From Chrysomallon squamiferum (Eukaryota; Mollusca; Gastropoda; Neomphalida; Peltospiridae), in assembly GCA_012295275.1 (NCBI GenBank), contig CM022672.1:17499894-17563893 (forward strand): a stretch of DNA of 64,000 nucleotides, read 5' to 3'. Below are positions 28,260-42,481 of this stretch, one piece after another. A program made the position numbers and the translations under genes. The notes under the pieces were generated by a model. That model did not search any database. It saw only the letters and a list, made by a program, of their open reading frames with translations, and was not told the origin of the DNA. Positions within the stretch are counted from its first letter, which is position 1. Every line of letters begins with the position of its first letter.

Positions 28260-28868
28260 CGAAAGTTACAATTACTCTCCAGTCAGTATGGTTCTTCATT
28301 GGTACTAATTTCATTTTGATAAACAATCCCTGATCTATCTAATCAAACAGTATTTATTACTAATATTATGTTTTGAATAACTGACGAAGGTATATATTTG
28401 ATAAAAATGAAAATCTTACTGCTCTGTTATTAGTAGTAGTTTTATTACAACTACTATTAACACTATTATTATCATTATAAGGAATTTTTTTCGTTTTTAG
28501 CATAAAGTCTTCTGTGTTATATTAATATTACTCTGTCACCAAGATACATTTATATCCTTCCTAACTATTTCCAAAATTATTTAATCTTTTATGTCTGTGT
28601 ATATATTTCAGTTGTCATTATTTCTGGAAAATCATTATAGCCTTTAGTAATTTAAAAAATATTTTATTGATTAACTAACCGCTGCTAATGTTACTGTTGC
28701 TTCTATGGTTATGATTGTTGTTGCAAGTACAGGTGCTGTTGCCACTACTACCATTATTAGTATCATCACTTATTACAGTCTTGCTTCAATCATGCTAACT
28801 ATTATGATGATGATAATAATGACAAGACAGCGACTACTACCACAAATCATACTGATAACAATAATAAC

Positions 28869-28910
28869 AACAGCAGCAGCAGCAGCAACATTAACAACAA
28901 CAGTAATAAA

Positions 28911-28966
<56 letters not shown>

Positions 28967-28982
28967 TAATAATAATAATAAT
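28869..28982. repeat. (AGC)n and (AAT)n microsatellites
   Basis: About six AGC units (28869-28887) are followed by AAC-rich sequence and about 24 AAT units to 28982. They create the 161-codon Ile/Thr-rich frame at 28705-29190, which is not a credible protein. Confidence 0.9.
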
Positions 28983-29127
28983 ACTGATAGTACTGCAACA
29001 AATCTACTTCATATCACTACCATTACTTCCATCACCACAGACAAGTATTATTAAAACTACTATTATGATTATTCCTATCTTCGTTAATACTGTCCTTCTG
29101 ACAATCATTTTACAATGCGGCAATAAA

Positions 29128-29240
29128 AATATAATCACAAATATCCATCATTGTGAAATAATAATAATAAAACAAAAATGTCTCTGGTAGGTTTCAGTGC
29201 ATAATATAAATATAATCACAAATATTCACTATTGTGAAAC
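29128..29240. repeat. Diverged direct duplication (~81-bp spacing)
   Basis: AATATAATCACAAATAT followed by CATTGTGAAA-type sequence occurs near 29128-29158 and, with two or three changes, near 29209-29239. Both are followed by AAT or AAC runs. Confidence 0.75.
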
Positions 29241-29560
29241 AAACAAGCAAAACAAAAATAATAATAATAATAATAATAGGTTTTTAACTGAAGCGCTTAA
29301 AATGTTTGCCAGACGATCATTCAGTTGCATTTGCGCTAAAACATTTCCCTTGTGATACAAACAAAAGACATCTAAGTCAGTACGTAATATCAATATTGTG
29401 TTGTCCTATTTACTTGTCCATGTACATTTGTCTAGTAAAAAAAAGAAAGAAAAAAGAAAGGAAATTGAGCACGAATGTAACCAAAGAATTTAACAGCGTT
29501 TGATTCAGAATAGTGTAATCACTATCTTTAATATTTTTTTTATTTTTTTTAATACTTTCG

Positions 29561-29562
<2 letters not shown>

Positions 29563-29622
<60 letters not shown>
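29563..29622. repeat. (GT)n microsatellite
   Basis: 30 GT units without interruption. Confidence 0.97.
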
Positions 29623-29624
<2 letters not shown>

Positions 29625-29663
29625 GCATGTACGTGTTTGTGTAATATAGTATTCTTTTTCATA

Positions 29664-30010
29664 ACTACTACTGCTGCTGCTGCTGCTGCTATTACTACTA
29701 TAACTACTATCATCATCATCATCATCATCATCATCATTATTATTATTATTATTACTACTACTACTACTACTACCACAATATTACTACTACTATTGCTTGT
29801 GCTACTATTACTATTTCTACCACCGCCGCTATTATTGCTACCATTACTGCTACTTCTATTGTTACTACTACAACTACTACTACTATCACTACCATTGCAC
29901 TACAGCTACTATTAATTACTACTACTACTACTATTACTATTACTACTATTACTTTTACTATTGCTATTGCTACTACTGCTACTACTACTACAATTGTTGT
30001 TGTTGTTGTT
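29664..30010. repeat. Trinucleotide mosaic (ACT, CTG, ATC, ATT)
   Basis: Nearly 350 bases made of short CTG, ATC, ATT and ACT arrays, ending in a GTT array near 29994-30010. Every frame is open over long distances because of the triplet pattern, so the Ile/Leu- and Tyr-rich frames have no coding value. Confidence 0.9.
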
Positions 30011-30406
30011 CTGTGGATTACAATAAGTTTAATTTATGGATCATTTCGAATTAACTTTTGGCGTTTGTTTATTAATACTAATCACAAGTATTTGAATAAC
30101 CTTCCTTATTTCTGAAAATGACATTTCAGGTTAAAATTAGTGGAAAGGGGGTTTAAGTGGTATCGTGCACAGTGAATCATTCTGGTTGTAAATCATGAAT
30201 CTGTTATGTTTCAGTTGCTGGTTGATTTAGGTAAATTTATTCATTTGTCGATAACCAACAGAATATCTCAATAAAGATATGTATCTATAGGCCTGTTTTT
30301 TCATAAGGTGCATCTGGGTATGTATGAAGATTGTACATGTGTATGTGCGTGTGCCTATGTGTTTATAGGTGGAAGGAATGATGCATAGATGAACTGATAA
30401 ATGAAT

Positions 30407-30509
<103 letters not shown>

Positions 30510-31089
30510 CTTGACGTCATCTGATTATATTAATTTCTTTTCTAGTTAAAATACAAATAATTTCGATCTGAATGCTCAGCAATCTATAATATTAATAACT
30601 GACCTTCGTTTTATACGAGTGCAGTGTATTCCTTCATTTGTATTTTGAGAACTATGATCAATACGTTCATTCTATTTGTTCAGTCACTAAAACATCATCA
30701 ACACTTTGGTCCATTACATAATTGTAGATTATTAGTATTATATATTATATGTCAGTGTGTTTCTTTCTTTATATATGTATGTAATATCTATATAGGTATT
30801 TATGTATGTATGTTCGCTTGCATCCATGTATGTATGTGTGTGTGTGTGTGTGTGCATTTGCATGTATATGTGTATGTCTATGTGTAAAAAGCAATATTTC
30901 AGAGTAAGATAGATTAGAAAATATAATTAATGAACATTATATAATTCGCCATGGACATCAGGTGTTTGCTTGGTTTCTGTAAAAGGTTTAAGCTTGGTCA
31001 TCTAAATTTGCTTTAGATATTTATAAATAATAATATAGATTTATCTTAATGGAATGATTGCTATTTCAAATTCTGTTAAAATTATTAAT

Positions 31090-31330
31090 CATTTTATTTA
31101 TTTATTTTCTTCTTTTTTACTTATTTCCCTCCTTCTTCTCTTTATTCCTTCCTTCTTGTCTTTTTCTTTCCTTCTTTATTCACTCATTTTTTCGCCTTTC
31201 TTTCCGTTCCTCTGTCCTTCTTTCTTTTCTGCTTTTTGTCTTTATTTTCTTTCTTTCTTTTATTTTCTTTTTTTTTTTTTTTTTTTTTCTTATATTCCTT
31301 CCTCATCTGTTCCTTCACTTTCGTCGTTTC
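31090..31330. repeat. Pyrimidine-rich (CTTT/CCTT) tract
   Basis: About 240 bases dominated by T and C with CTTT/CCTT patterns and a poly-T core near 31268-31288. The two long plus-strand frames (Phe/Leu/Ser-rich) arise from it. Confidence 0.8.
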
Positions 31331-32905
31331 CCTCTCTGACTTCACCTCAGTCTGTGTAACTTCCTTTTCTTTTGACCTCGTCATCTATCAGGACTGATAA
31401 CATTGCACACTGACAGATGATGCTTCGTGTATTATAAAATATTTACGTCGCGATCATTCGAAAGCTTCTGATCTGAAGATCCTTTATGCATCAGTGGGAT
31501 GGTTTATCCACAATCTAAACACACTAGTCAGACTGATTAATGTTCACCGGCCAGTGAACACCAGCTACGTTAAGTGGACAACCTGTCGATCATTTATCTG
31601 GGACCGAATACCACCTAGACAGGCTTTTAGTATAATCGCAGAACCCCATCAAGCGTGTGTCACGGTTAGAGTCCATTCAGTTAACTATAAAACAATAAAG
31701 TTCAGATGGTTTTCGACCAAAGAATAATTTCTGATGCTGCTGAATAACAAGAAACGTGTGTCGTCTTGATGGAACAACGCGAAGCATTTTATTAGACTCG
31801 GTTCAACAGGATCTTCAACCGAGGTGCTCCAGTAAAGGAGGAAGTGTAAGGACAGAATAATTTTTAAATGTGAAACGGAGGCGTACTTTGATGTACTTTG
31901 AGAGGTGTAGCGTTTTAATTACAGATCTCAGCCACGTGTATCTTTACCTCTCCTGTAAAATGTAAAACATTCTAATCCTGCACGAGCACTGGTCATTAAT
32001 TTCTTTGATCTTCTAATAACCAACAAACATGTTTGTATTTCACTGCGTCTCGACCCGCTGATAAAGAGAAACTAAAAGCATTTATTGAACTATCAGTTCA
32101 TCAGATGTTATAATAACTCGTCAGTCTCATAACGTTTGCATTCAGTCATCAGGGGACTTCTGCTTGAACTGAGACAGCTGTAAGACTCTGACAGTCCATT
32201 ATCCCGAGCAACACACACTGGCATTTTACCCGTAATTAAAATAATGATGATTAATAATTACATGAAACGTACTATCTAATTCGCTGCACTGGCCATCACT
32301 TTCAGAATTAACTTATTAGCAGAAAAAAAAAAAATGTATCATTCATTTGATATAAAGAATTAATTTTTTAATTTTTCTTTTTTTTTTTTTTTTTTTTCCT
32401 TTTTATCTATGTCATTATTGCTAAAGATAATGTTTATACATGTATAGAAAAAAAAAAAAAAAACACACACTCAAAAACAGCAATTACATCAGTTTTAATG
32501 GTGTAGCAAATATCTGTTGAGGAATGCATATACGATGAATGACATTTGCAGCGTCTTTTAGAATAGGTATTATAAAATCAAACCCACTTGTCATCTGGAG
32601 CTGACAGGAGGATTTGAAATCGAGTTAAATATAAACGGAATAAATCGTCGTTTATGTCTGATTTGTTGGTTGGTTGAGTACTCACAAACAATTAATGCGT
32701 CTGGGAAAAGTATTTAAAATGTAACACTGAGACAGTGAGTCGCTTTTCAGAGAAATGGTAGATCTAAATCTTTTTCTTTTCGAGAGTAACCGACACACAC
32801 ACATACATACATTTATACACAGAGCGAGAGATACGTACATTAATTCATACATATTAATCTACTAACATACATATATAAATACATATTCCATGCATGCTTG
32901 CATAA

Positions 32906-32944
32906 CATACATATATACATACACACACACATACATACATTACA

Positions 32945-32975
<31 letters not shown>

Positions 32976-32985
32976 CATACATACA
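32906..32985. repeat. (CATA)n microsatellite
   Basis: CATA units with CACA and TATA interruptions; clean core at about 32946-32985. Confidence 0.9.
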
Positions 32986-33477
32986 GACAACATAATACAT
33001 ATATACATATAAAAACATGCGTTATGTACAGAAATTCCCAACTTGCTGGACCCATTCCACCATTCTTGGTCTCTCGCAGTTGTGTGTCCGGAGTTTTCTG
33101 GAGTTCACTGTGAAGAGAAGTGTACATTTTTTTATAATTCTGCTTCCCCCGCTGTTTAGCCTAGGAAAAGCCGTGCTAGGTTTCTGAGTGATCAGCTGAC
33201 ACGAACCAACAGCCGCTGATCAGACGGCTACCAAGTTCTCACTAAACAAACACTGGTTCCTGCCAAAACATTAGTTATGTTTCCCCTCTATATATTCTGT
33301 AAGTACTAACACAGTTACAAAGAATTTTACAAATGCAGTTCTAACAAATTTAATTTGTAGCTAAATCGTTTGATTCACTGTTGGTTTAGTTTTAGGTAAG
33401 CTATTCAGTAGGCTATCTACATTTTCCTTGACATATAACTATTTTTATTTAGGCCAGTATAATAAACGGGAATGTTT

Positions 33478-33508
33478 GGGGTGGGTTTTTTTTTGTGGGG
33501 GGGTGGGG
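33478..33508 (+). other. G-run cluster (possible G-quadruplex)
   Basis: Runs of 4, 3, 7 and 4 G at 33478-33481, 33483-33485, 33497-33503 and 33505-33508, with loops of 1, 11 and 1 bases. Another G6 follows at about 33541-33546. It lies on the sense strand of the large intron. The 11-base loop exceeds the usual 7-base limit. Confidence 0.45.
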
Positions 33509-35476
33509 TATTTATTTATTTATTATTATTTTTAATTTTTGGGGGGTATTAGTTCGGCAATCATTGCGGTCGCATTTGTATACGTCTGCAATAATTTCTA
33601 TATTTATATACTTCAAAAAGAATTAGCTTCAGAGTGACTTTTTTTTACTTCTTTAATGTTGAAGAAAATCATTACAGCATTACTGAGTTTCTGTATTAGA
33701 ATATCGTCGTTAAATGGCATATTCTAAAACATTTCGATTTACTCCGGGACTGACGTGAATATGACGTACATTGGTTTCCGTCAAATCTTTGACAAGACGC
33801 TGATCGAAGTTTTAAAATACTCGCGACTTCCATGAAACAATCGTAATGCGGAAATACAATATACAGTGCCATGGTTCCTACATGTGGATGGTTTTATTCA
33901 ATAACTGAGAGGGGATGATACATTTAAAACGAAAACAATGTCAGGTCAGATACTCTTATACGCTTGTAGATATCCATCTATAAAACACACACACGGACGT
34001 TCACACACACACACACACACACACACACGCGCAAACACAAGCATTCATCATAAATAAACAAACATTAGTAAATTAATTCACAGAATATAGACATATAATT
34101 ACACCATTATACGAACATTCTCATGTACCATGTAATAATTATATACTTTTAAAAGGTATTCGTGTTTCCTACTAAGTATGTTTTTAAAGACTATAAAAAC
34201 ATACATAATTACGCGAACACCCACCAATAATATAATATAATAATTATATGCGTTTCTAATCGATCATACATATGATCCTAACATGAAATGAAAAAAACAT
34301 ATTAAATGTCAAATCTCCTATATTAAAACGGTTTTAGTACAAAAAATAATAATGATATTAATATGTACGCCTTGTACAATATATCTATATCTATATCTAT
34401 CTATATATCTATCTATCTTTATCTATATCTGTATATATATATTTATTTATTTATTTATTTATGACATCATTATTATTACAGTTAATTTATCAAATTGAAT
34501 ATCTAAACCTTTTCTTCTCAAAAGGTTTCTGAATAAATTATAGTAATTATGAAGAAATCCTGATAGAAAATGTTAGTTAATGCGCTGTTAATGTGTAAGA
34601 TCAGCAGAAAGCTGACTGAACAACAACGATGTGAAAGAAATGACGTAATGGTTTTGGAATGCACGGAGAAATCATTTCAAACAGCACACTGAAAGTTTGT
34701 TTCTAATAATAGAAAGCATTTTTTTTATTTCGTTTTTAACAATGCAGCGATTGTGCCAAATGTGTGTGTCCCTGTTGTTTGTCTCTCTCACCTGCATTTT
34801 TTTTTTTTTTTTTTTATTTTATTTATCTTGAAATCCGTTTACCATAAAAAGCTTTATTCATAATGATTCTTACGACACCTATTGTTGTTGGGTTTTTATT
34901 TTGTTGTTGTTGTTTTGTTTTTTGTTTTATTTGTTCTTTTTCTTGGAGGCGATGGGCATGAGCTTCTTGTTTGTCGTGATTTTATTTATTTTTATTTTTA
35001 TTTATTTTTTTTACGACTTGTTTTTTTTTTTTTTTTTTTTTTGGTTGTGTTGTAATTGTTTGGTTTGTTAATTCTGGGTTTTGTTGATTTTTTTGTGTGT
35101 GTGTATGTGTGTGTTTTTGTTTTCTGGTGATCGGGAGGGTAGAAATTCTGGATCTGTCCCTGAGTACTCAGATTGCAGGTTGCGTTTTGTTTTAGCTCTT
35201 AGTTCCTGACTGTTTCTTTCAGATTCTTTCAGTGCACTGCGGGTTAAATATTTAGTATTTATGCCAGGGAAAGACTTGTCCTTGACTCACAGCCCAGAGT
35301 CTGACGTTTCAGATATATTTTTTATATATATCCAGGCACACATTAGTGTGGATATCCGTCTAGATTGGATTTAGAGTAGTCACACCATTGTTAAATCAAA
35401 ACAACTGAGAATAAGTTTAATTATTATTGTTACTATTGTTATTAATATTGTCGTTGTTGTTGGTGGTGGTGGTGTT

Positions 35477-35477
35477 A

Positions 35478-35535
<58 letters not shown>

Positions 35536-35554
35536 ATCATCATCATCATCATCA

Positions 35555-35615
<61 letters not shown>
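35477..35615. repeat. (ATT)n(ATC)n(ATT)n microsatellite
   Basis: About 19 ATT units, about 7 ATC units, then about 18 ATT units. The frame over it is poly-Tyr/His. Confidence 0.95.
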
Positions 35616-35619
<4 letters not shown>

Positions 35620-36762
35620 TTTATTTATATATTTTTTTATTTTTGTTAATATTTTTCACTATATAATTTAGTGTGTTTCTAGTAGGAATCTGTTTAATAC
35701 AAACATTACCTTGGTCTGATAACTCTTTCAAAATAATTCTTTGAACATTTCACAAACGAATAAAATTTAAATAGATAACTAATCAACATGTTCAGACAAA
35801 CTGCTCTTTACTTGTCTCCTTATTACCCGAGTTAAAATGTATCAGTATAAATCGAATACATTTTAAATCTTTTTTTTTTTAAATGTATTCAGGAATTTGT
35901 CGGATTCCGAAAAAGCTACATTTGGTGACGTTTCTGAAACAAAAAAGTATTATCATAATAATTACGTATTGCCAAAAAGAAACTGTCATCTCGGCAATAG
36001 AGCTGATCCCACTGAAAACAAAACAAAAAATCGCGTAGACTCAAGAAAGTTCTATTTTTTGTTCTTTCACGGTGTGAAATTATTACAACAGTGTTCTGAC
36101 AGTCTTGTAATTAATTACTGAGTAAACAGTTGCGAGGCGATGTCGTTAAACCGATCGTTCTTTCCCCGTGTCCAAACGAGATTTGCAAATAGGAAAACAA
36201 AGCGCATCAATAACATTTACTTAGGCTCTCTCCTTGCCACATCCCAATCCTAGCCCCGGGTCGCTTGGCATTTCGTGAAATTCTCTTAGTTAATTTCAAG
36301 TAGTTTTAGTGTGTGGTCGTAGAAAAGGATTACATGCGTAGCTTTATCTTATAAATTTTTCCGTGGCCGTCGGCGCGAACGTTATATTTGTAATATAAAA
36401 AACACAGCCCGCGGTATCCCGTGCGGAATTTCAGTTCAGCTGTATGTAATAATAGTAACTGGTAAAAGAAAGAAAGAAATGCTCTAAAGAATCGATTCCA
36501 CGCTGAAAAATGGTATTATTGTTGTTGTTGTTGTTGTTGTTGTTGTCGTGTTTGTGATTATTATTATTATTTGTAGTATAGCAATGGTCGTAGTACTAGT
36601 AGTAGTAGTATAAGTAGTAGCAGTACTAATATCAGTAGAAGTATTGTTATTGTTGTTATGTTAGGATGTTCAAATGTGTTTTCTCAATGGTATGATTTCT
36701 TTTCTGTATTCCCAGTTTCATCATAAAACAAAGTATCTTAAACACTGTGTATTTATTTTTGT

Positions 36763-37013
<251 letters not shown>

Positions 37014-37631
37014 TTATCCGTAAGGAATTTATTAAGTAAGCACAAATTCGTGTTCATGACAACAGACAACAGCGAGTGCAGACACAAAAATTAGTTAGAT
37101 AATTCTAAACGAATTTGGCTCGCGATGCTGGATATTTGTCCAACATGTGCGTCTGTTGTATAAAATCGATTGGAGATTATGTCTGCCGTCCAACAAATCG
37201 CAATTTTGTAAACTACCTGATCCGTTACCATCACAACGCGTCTTTTATGGCCAAGAACGTGTTGTGTGACCTTTTGCAACACACGTGTAATTATGAGGTC
37301 TGGTTTGGAATCACGTGAATGTTTAGCCAATGAAAATAAAAAAAAATAAAAAAAAATAAAAAAATGAATTCAGTTTCTATGCGTCTTCGATTAAATAACT
37401 TTGATCATAGATGAAGGTTTCAGAAACAGAAAATGGAGTTGAGAACCGATACAAATGCGAATTGACTGTCAGAGTATGAACTAAAATTGCTTCAGCTGAG
37501 TAAAACGAGTATTAGAGAAAAAAAAGTAGAAACCAAAATACAGAGAAAGATGTTAGAAACTGAAAAAAAAAAAAAAAAAAAAATTATCTTTTTTGTTATT
37601 GTAATTTCTTTGATTTCTGTAACAGATAAGA

Positions 37632-38312
37632 TAGTTTGAGTTATCCTTTTCATGTTTCAGTCTCAATACTGTTCACATTTCCATTTAAATAGTTTGGGAT
37701 ATATCATATTTCAGTCTCAGTACTGTTCCCATTTCCATTAGATGGTTTGGGATATATCATATTTCAGCCTCAATACTGTTCACTTGTCCATTTAAATAGT
37801 TTGGGATATACCATATTTCAGTCTCAATACTGTTCCCATTTCCATTAGATGGTTTGGGATATACCATATTTCAGTCTCAATACTGTTCCCATTTCCATTA
37901 GATGGTTTGGGATATACCATATTTCAGTCTCAATAGTATTCCCATTTCCATTAGATGGTTTGGGATATACCATATTTCAGTCTCAATATTGTTCCCATTT
38001 CCATTAGATAGTTTGGGATATATGATATTTCAGTCTACTGTTCAAATGTCCATTTAAATAGTTTGGGATATATCATGTTTCAGTCTCAATACTGTTCACA
38101 TTTCCATTTAAATAGTTTGGGATATATCATATTTCAGTCTCAATACTGTTCACACTTCCATTTAAATAGTTTGGGATATATCATATCTCAGTCTCAATAC
38201 TGTTCACATTTCTATTTAAATGAGTTTGGGATATATCATATCTCAGTCTCAATACTGTTCACATTTCTATTAGTGAGTTTGGGATATATCATATTTCAGT
38301 CTCGGTATTGTT
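37632..38312. repeat. 53/54-bp minisatellite, about 12-13 copies
   Basis: Each unit reads roughly TTTCAGTCTCAATACTGTTC, then CACATTTCCATTTAAATAG, then TTTGGGATATATCATA. TTTGGGATAT recurs about 12 times at 53-56-base spacing. Two unit types alternate in blocks: one with CCATTTAAATAG (outer copies) and one shorter by a base with CCATTAGATGG (central copies). The 83-codon frame at 38063-38314 is a repeat translation. Confidence 0.95.
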
Positions 38313-39779
38313 GAATGTGTCTGTCGTGGGCACACAATACCAACAAAAGATCCCGAGAGAGGAATTACACGGGCTGACCTAGTTAGGAACAATTCCCAAG
38401 CCTTCTCTGAGCTCAGTTAATTACAATTAGCCAAAGCCCTTGTTAAGTGCTCTCTCTTTACGACGTTTAATGTGTGGCACATTGCGCCTGGCCAGTTAGA
38501 AGACCTTTGTCTTAAAAACTCTGGAATCAATATATGTTTTCTATTTCTGATCTCCTGTCTTTGTTATCAAGCTCAAAAAGAAATGTTAAGATAATGAACG
38601 AATCGAGCTGAAAGCCATTATGAAAAGATGCGTATCTAATACGCTTTTTTTTTTTTTTTTATAAGTGATTAGCCCCTGTTTCATAGAATTTTGTTGTGAT
38701 AGAGCAGAGAAATAATTGGCTTGATTCTGGGTTAAGCAGATGACAATGCTATGTCAAGCACTTATAAATTATGCTTAGTAAAAATTAGTAGATCTAATGA
38801 CGCATTTATATTTTTCTCTTTTTTTTTTTTTTTTTGTTATTCAAAAATCATTTTAAAGAGATCGTTTATAAATAATGAGTTAAGTATATCCATTTATGAG
38901 AAATACTGAAGTCCTGCTTCTGTTTAATTCGGACATACATGCATACACACAGACATACAGACATATGTTCTTATATAGATAATATGCGTATACAAACATA
39001 CCTACAGACAGAGATTAACTAAATTTTTTTTTTATTATTATTATTATTTTTTTTTAGATTATTTATTTATTTATTTATTTATTTAACCTACGTTTGATAA
39101 AGATTTCACCACGCCTAGTTACTGAAGGAATGTTACAACACGTACGAAGTAAAATATTACATATACACCTCGCTTACGGACAAAAAAGAATTTCGGTTTC
39201 CGCTACGACTAACAATTTCATAAATGAAGGAACAGGCTTGCTGCGCTATTCTCGAAAACGGATCTGGTTTATGCTTCACCTGTTTATGAGATAAATGGAA
39301 GAGCCTGCTTAATCGGTTCTTCTGGGAAACTTACTCTTGCCAACCAAGAAAACAATATATCAGTCAACGATATACATTTTTATGCCGTTCTTATTTTACT
39401 CCTTCTAGTCGTCTGTCCTACTCCTACGCATTCCGCCATTCCACGCAGTATCCATAAATATAAAATAAAACATTATAAAAACAAAAAAATGGTTAATAAT
39501 AATAATAATAATATAAATAAATAAATAAATAATTAAATAAATAAATAAATATATAAATTAGTAATCAAAAGTGGTACGAACGGGTAACTGAATTCCAAAA
39601 GACATCAAACGACCTCGGTGTTGGATTATATCCCGTTCCGATCTGTGCATTATCAAAGTCTTTGGAATATAAATTCTTATCACAGTTATCGTAATTGTAA
39701 TCGTATTCGCATTCAACTTGCTTCCAATTCCATTGTAATAATACAGTAATCCATTACTTTTCTGATATCATATACTATG

Positions 39780-39880
<101 letters not shown>

Positions 39881-40398
39881 TTATCACTAATATTTTTTTT
39901 CCTTTTCCTATTTATTTTTTTTTACAGGAAAATTATCCTTGACATGAAATGTCAAGCAGACTATTAAGTTATCAGTAGTTAATTTATTGATGTAAGTTGA
40001 TGGTGTTTTTATATGGATATTTTCTTTTTTACCCTTGTTGGAAAAGTACACTGATATTTTATATAGCTTTCAAGACTATTTTTAAGTTGTGATAGGAACG
40101 CTTTCCAAGTTGAAGATAATGAAATGCATCTTTTTTCTTCTTCTTCTTCTGATATTCACGTCTGAGGATTATAACATGTTCTACATTAATTTCAAATATT
40201 TCACCAGTTTATTCGAAATGCATCAACAACTTCCAAAAGCAAGTCTTTTTTTACGCAAAATTTTATCTGCATAATTATTTAAAGATATATTTATTTTTGA
40301 ACTCACCTAAGCCTTAATCTTATCATCTCATTCATTATCGGCGGTTTCGACGAATTTATATCCCGATTTTGTCTGTTTCTAATAATATGCCTATGGAA

Positions 40399-40401
<3 letters not shown>

Positions 40402-40440
<39 letters not shown>
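40402..40440. repeat. (TG)n microsatellite
   Basis: About 19 uninterrupted TG units. Confidence 0.96.
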
Positions 40441-40442
<2 letters not shown>

Positions 40443-40689
40443 ATACAAGACAAATCTTGTTGGCAGGCGAAAACGACTAGCATATGCGTGGTGTCCACTA
40501 GGTTTTCTCACATATTAGCTGAGTAGTTCTCTGTTATATAGCCATGAATTAAAAAAAAAAAAAAAAAAAATGTTGTTAATTATGACGTTACTTCGTTACT
40601 GTCGGCGGTTTTCGTGAAATGTCGATAATTCATCCAGGTCTGCGGATAGCCGCTATCAAGTGTGGTAGGTTAATGACAAACAGTACTAT

Positions 40690-41330
40690 TTAAGGCTGTA
40701 TCATAAACTCTGTTATCTAACAGTGGATTAAATCTGGCTTATACCATAACACATTTTATCTAACTCAGAATTAAGTCTGGCTTTATATTCCAGTGCGTGA
40801 TATACCTAATGCAGGATTAAACCTGGCTTTTAACATGATCGTTGTTTTCAGGACTAAACCTAGTTTATACCTTACCATAACATTTGGCACCGAACTCAGC
40901 GATTGACCTGGCCTTTACCTTGTCCAGTATTACTCAACTCATGATTAAAACCTGGCTTGTACAGTAACTGTGACACTGAGACTAAATCTGGCTCACGTTT
41001 TAACTATGCCACGCAGGCCATTATTAAATCTGGCTTAACTAACATTTGACCTTGCTTATACCTTGCTTATACCGTAACCTATGTTATTTAACCCAAAATT
41101 AAACCTGTCTTGTGCCGAAACCAGGATTAAAATCGGCTTTGTTTTGTAACCTATTTTACATGATACAGAATTTAATGTAGCTCTTACCATACGATCTATG
41201 TTATTTTATCTAGGATTAAACCTGGCTGATAGCCTGAAATGACAATTGGAATCTAACACATTATAGATTTTCTTAACCCGGGATTAAATCTGGCATTAAT
41301 ATCATAACTTGTGTTACCTAATACGTGCAC
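40690..41330 (+). repeat. Highly degenerate ~45-bp tandem repeat with GGATTA sites
   Basis: A core close to GGATTAAACCTGGCTTATAC, followed by CATAACCTATGTTATCTAA-like sequence, recurs about 13 times with heavy substitution and indels. Clear cores start at 40725, 40814, 41124, 41213 and 41281, with weaker ones between. Five copies keep an exact GGATTA. There is no open frame. It looks like an old minisatellite, possibly co-opted; function is unknown. Confidence 0.7.
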
Positions 41331-42388
41331 AAGAAATCGATCCTAAACTTTACAAAGAAGTTATGCGATCTCACACCCATATTAGCTCTCGACTACCCAA
41401 TTTGATCCTGGTGTGTTTATTGTATTGGCGCTAGTTAGATAATTGTAAGGAATATATATATATATATATTTTAATTACACACATACATGTATTAATTGCT
41501 TGCTTTGTTTCGCAAAGATGAATAAGGTTTAAGAACTTTGACAATATTCTCTAATACGACTATTCATCAATCTCTGATACACCGATGAAACGTCAATGTG
41601 CTGCAGTGGCTAATTACATCTTTAATGTGAGAAATTTCCGTAAATTAAAGACAGTATCGATTACGAACAGCTAAATCAGAAATAAACCAAAGACAACCGG
41701 AGATAGCCGAAGACACCCGGATATTAACGAAAATTAATGTCTGTCAGCAGAAAAATCCACTTCATTAAATTAATTCAGTTCTTTCTTTAGATTTTTTGTT
41801 TATTCCGTATGTGAGTGTAGTTTATGTGTATGCATTTAAGTGTTCTCTTGCATGTAATTCCAGATAATTTATAGTATATTTTATCAGCAGATTACAGTTT
41901 AATTGTTTCTAAATTTGGTTTTCACAAGTAGAAATGAACTCGCATAAACCTAAATTTAAGGACTCTAATCTAGACAGGCATTTAACTACACAAAGATAGC
42001 TAGAACATTAAACTCTGAGTTTTTGTGCAACGTCTGAATCATTTCGTTAAAGTACATTCGTTTTTAAAACGTTCTTATTAAGGGTAACTGTTTCCTTTTA
42101 TTGCCGTAATTTTTAAATAACGACAGACCAGTCAAGACATAAGATACATGGCATTGATCTATAAGTATGTATCTTACATCCTGCTAAGATAGAGATTAAT
42201 AATTTCATTATTTTTTATTTATTCTTTTTCTTTTTCTTTCTTTATTTTTTCTTCTTTTTTTTTAAAATTTCTTTTTCTCTCTTGTAGTGCATATTCGATA
42301 ATAATGATATTTTGATGCAGTTAACATTATTCCCCAAAGTACTGAGATAGCTTCACTAATGTGAAATATTACCATTAACCCCCCCTCC

Positions 42389-42391
<3 letters not shown>

Positions 42392-42479
<88 letters not shown>
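42392..42479. repeat. (CT)n microsatellite
   Basis: About 43 uninterrupted CT units preceded by CCCCCCTCCCTC. Confidence 0.97.

Positions 42480-42481
<2 letters not shown>

Noticed and set aside
28254-28333. C-terminal extension of the exon A frame to a stop at 28331-28333
   Set aside because: Lies after a strong donor, turns AT-rich and hydrophobic, and skipping it gives a phase-correct join to exon B. An intron-retained short isoform is possible but unsupported.
28705-29190. 161-codon Ile/Thr-rich frame just after exon A
   Set aside because: Built on AAT/AAC/AGC triplets that suppress stops; poly-Ile stretches and AT-rich composition differ from exons A and B.
38063-38314. 83-codon frame with repeated GYII-QSQYCSHF motif that could suggest a repeat protein
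   Set aside because: The periodicity is the 53/54-bp minisatellite; the unit length is mostly not a multiple of three, so the frame shifts between copies.
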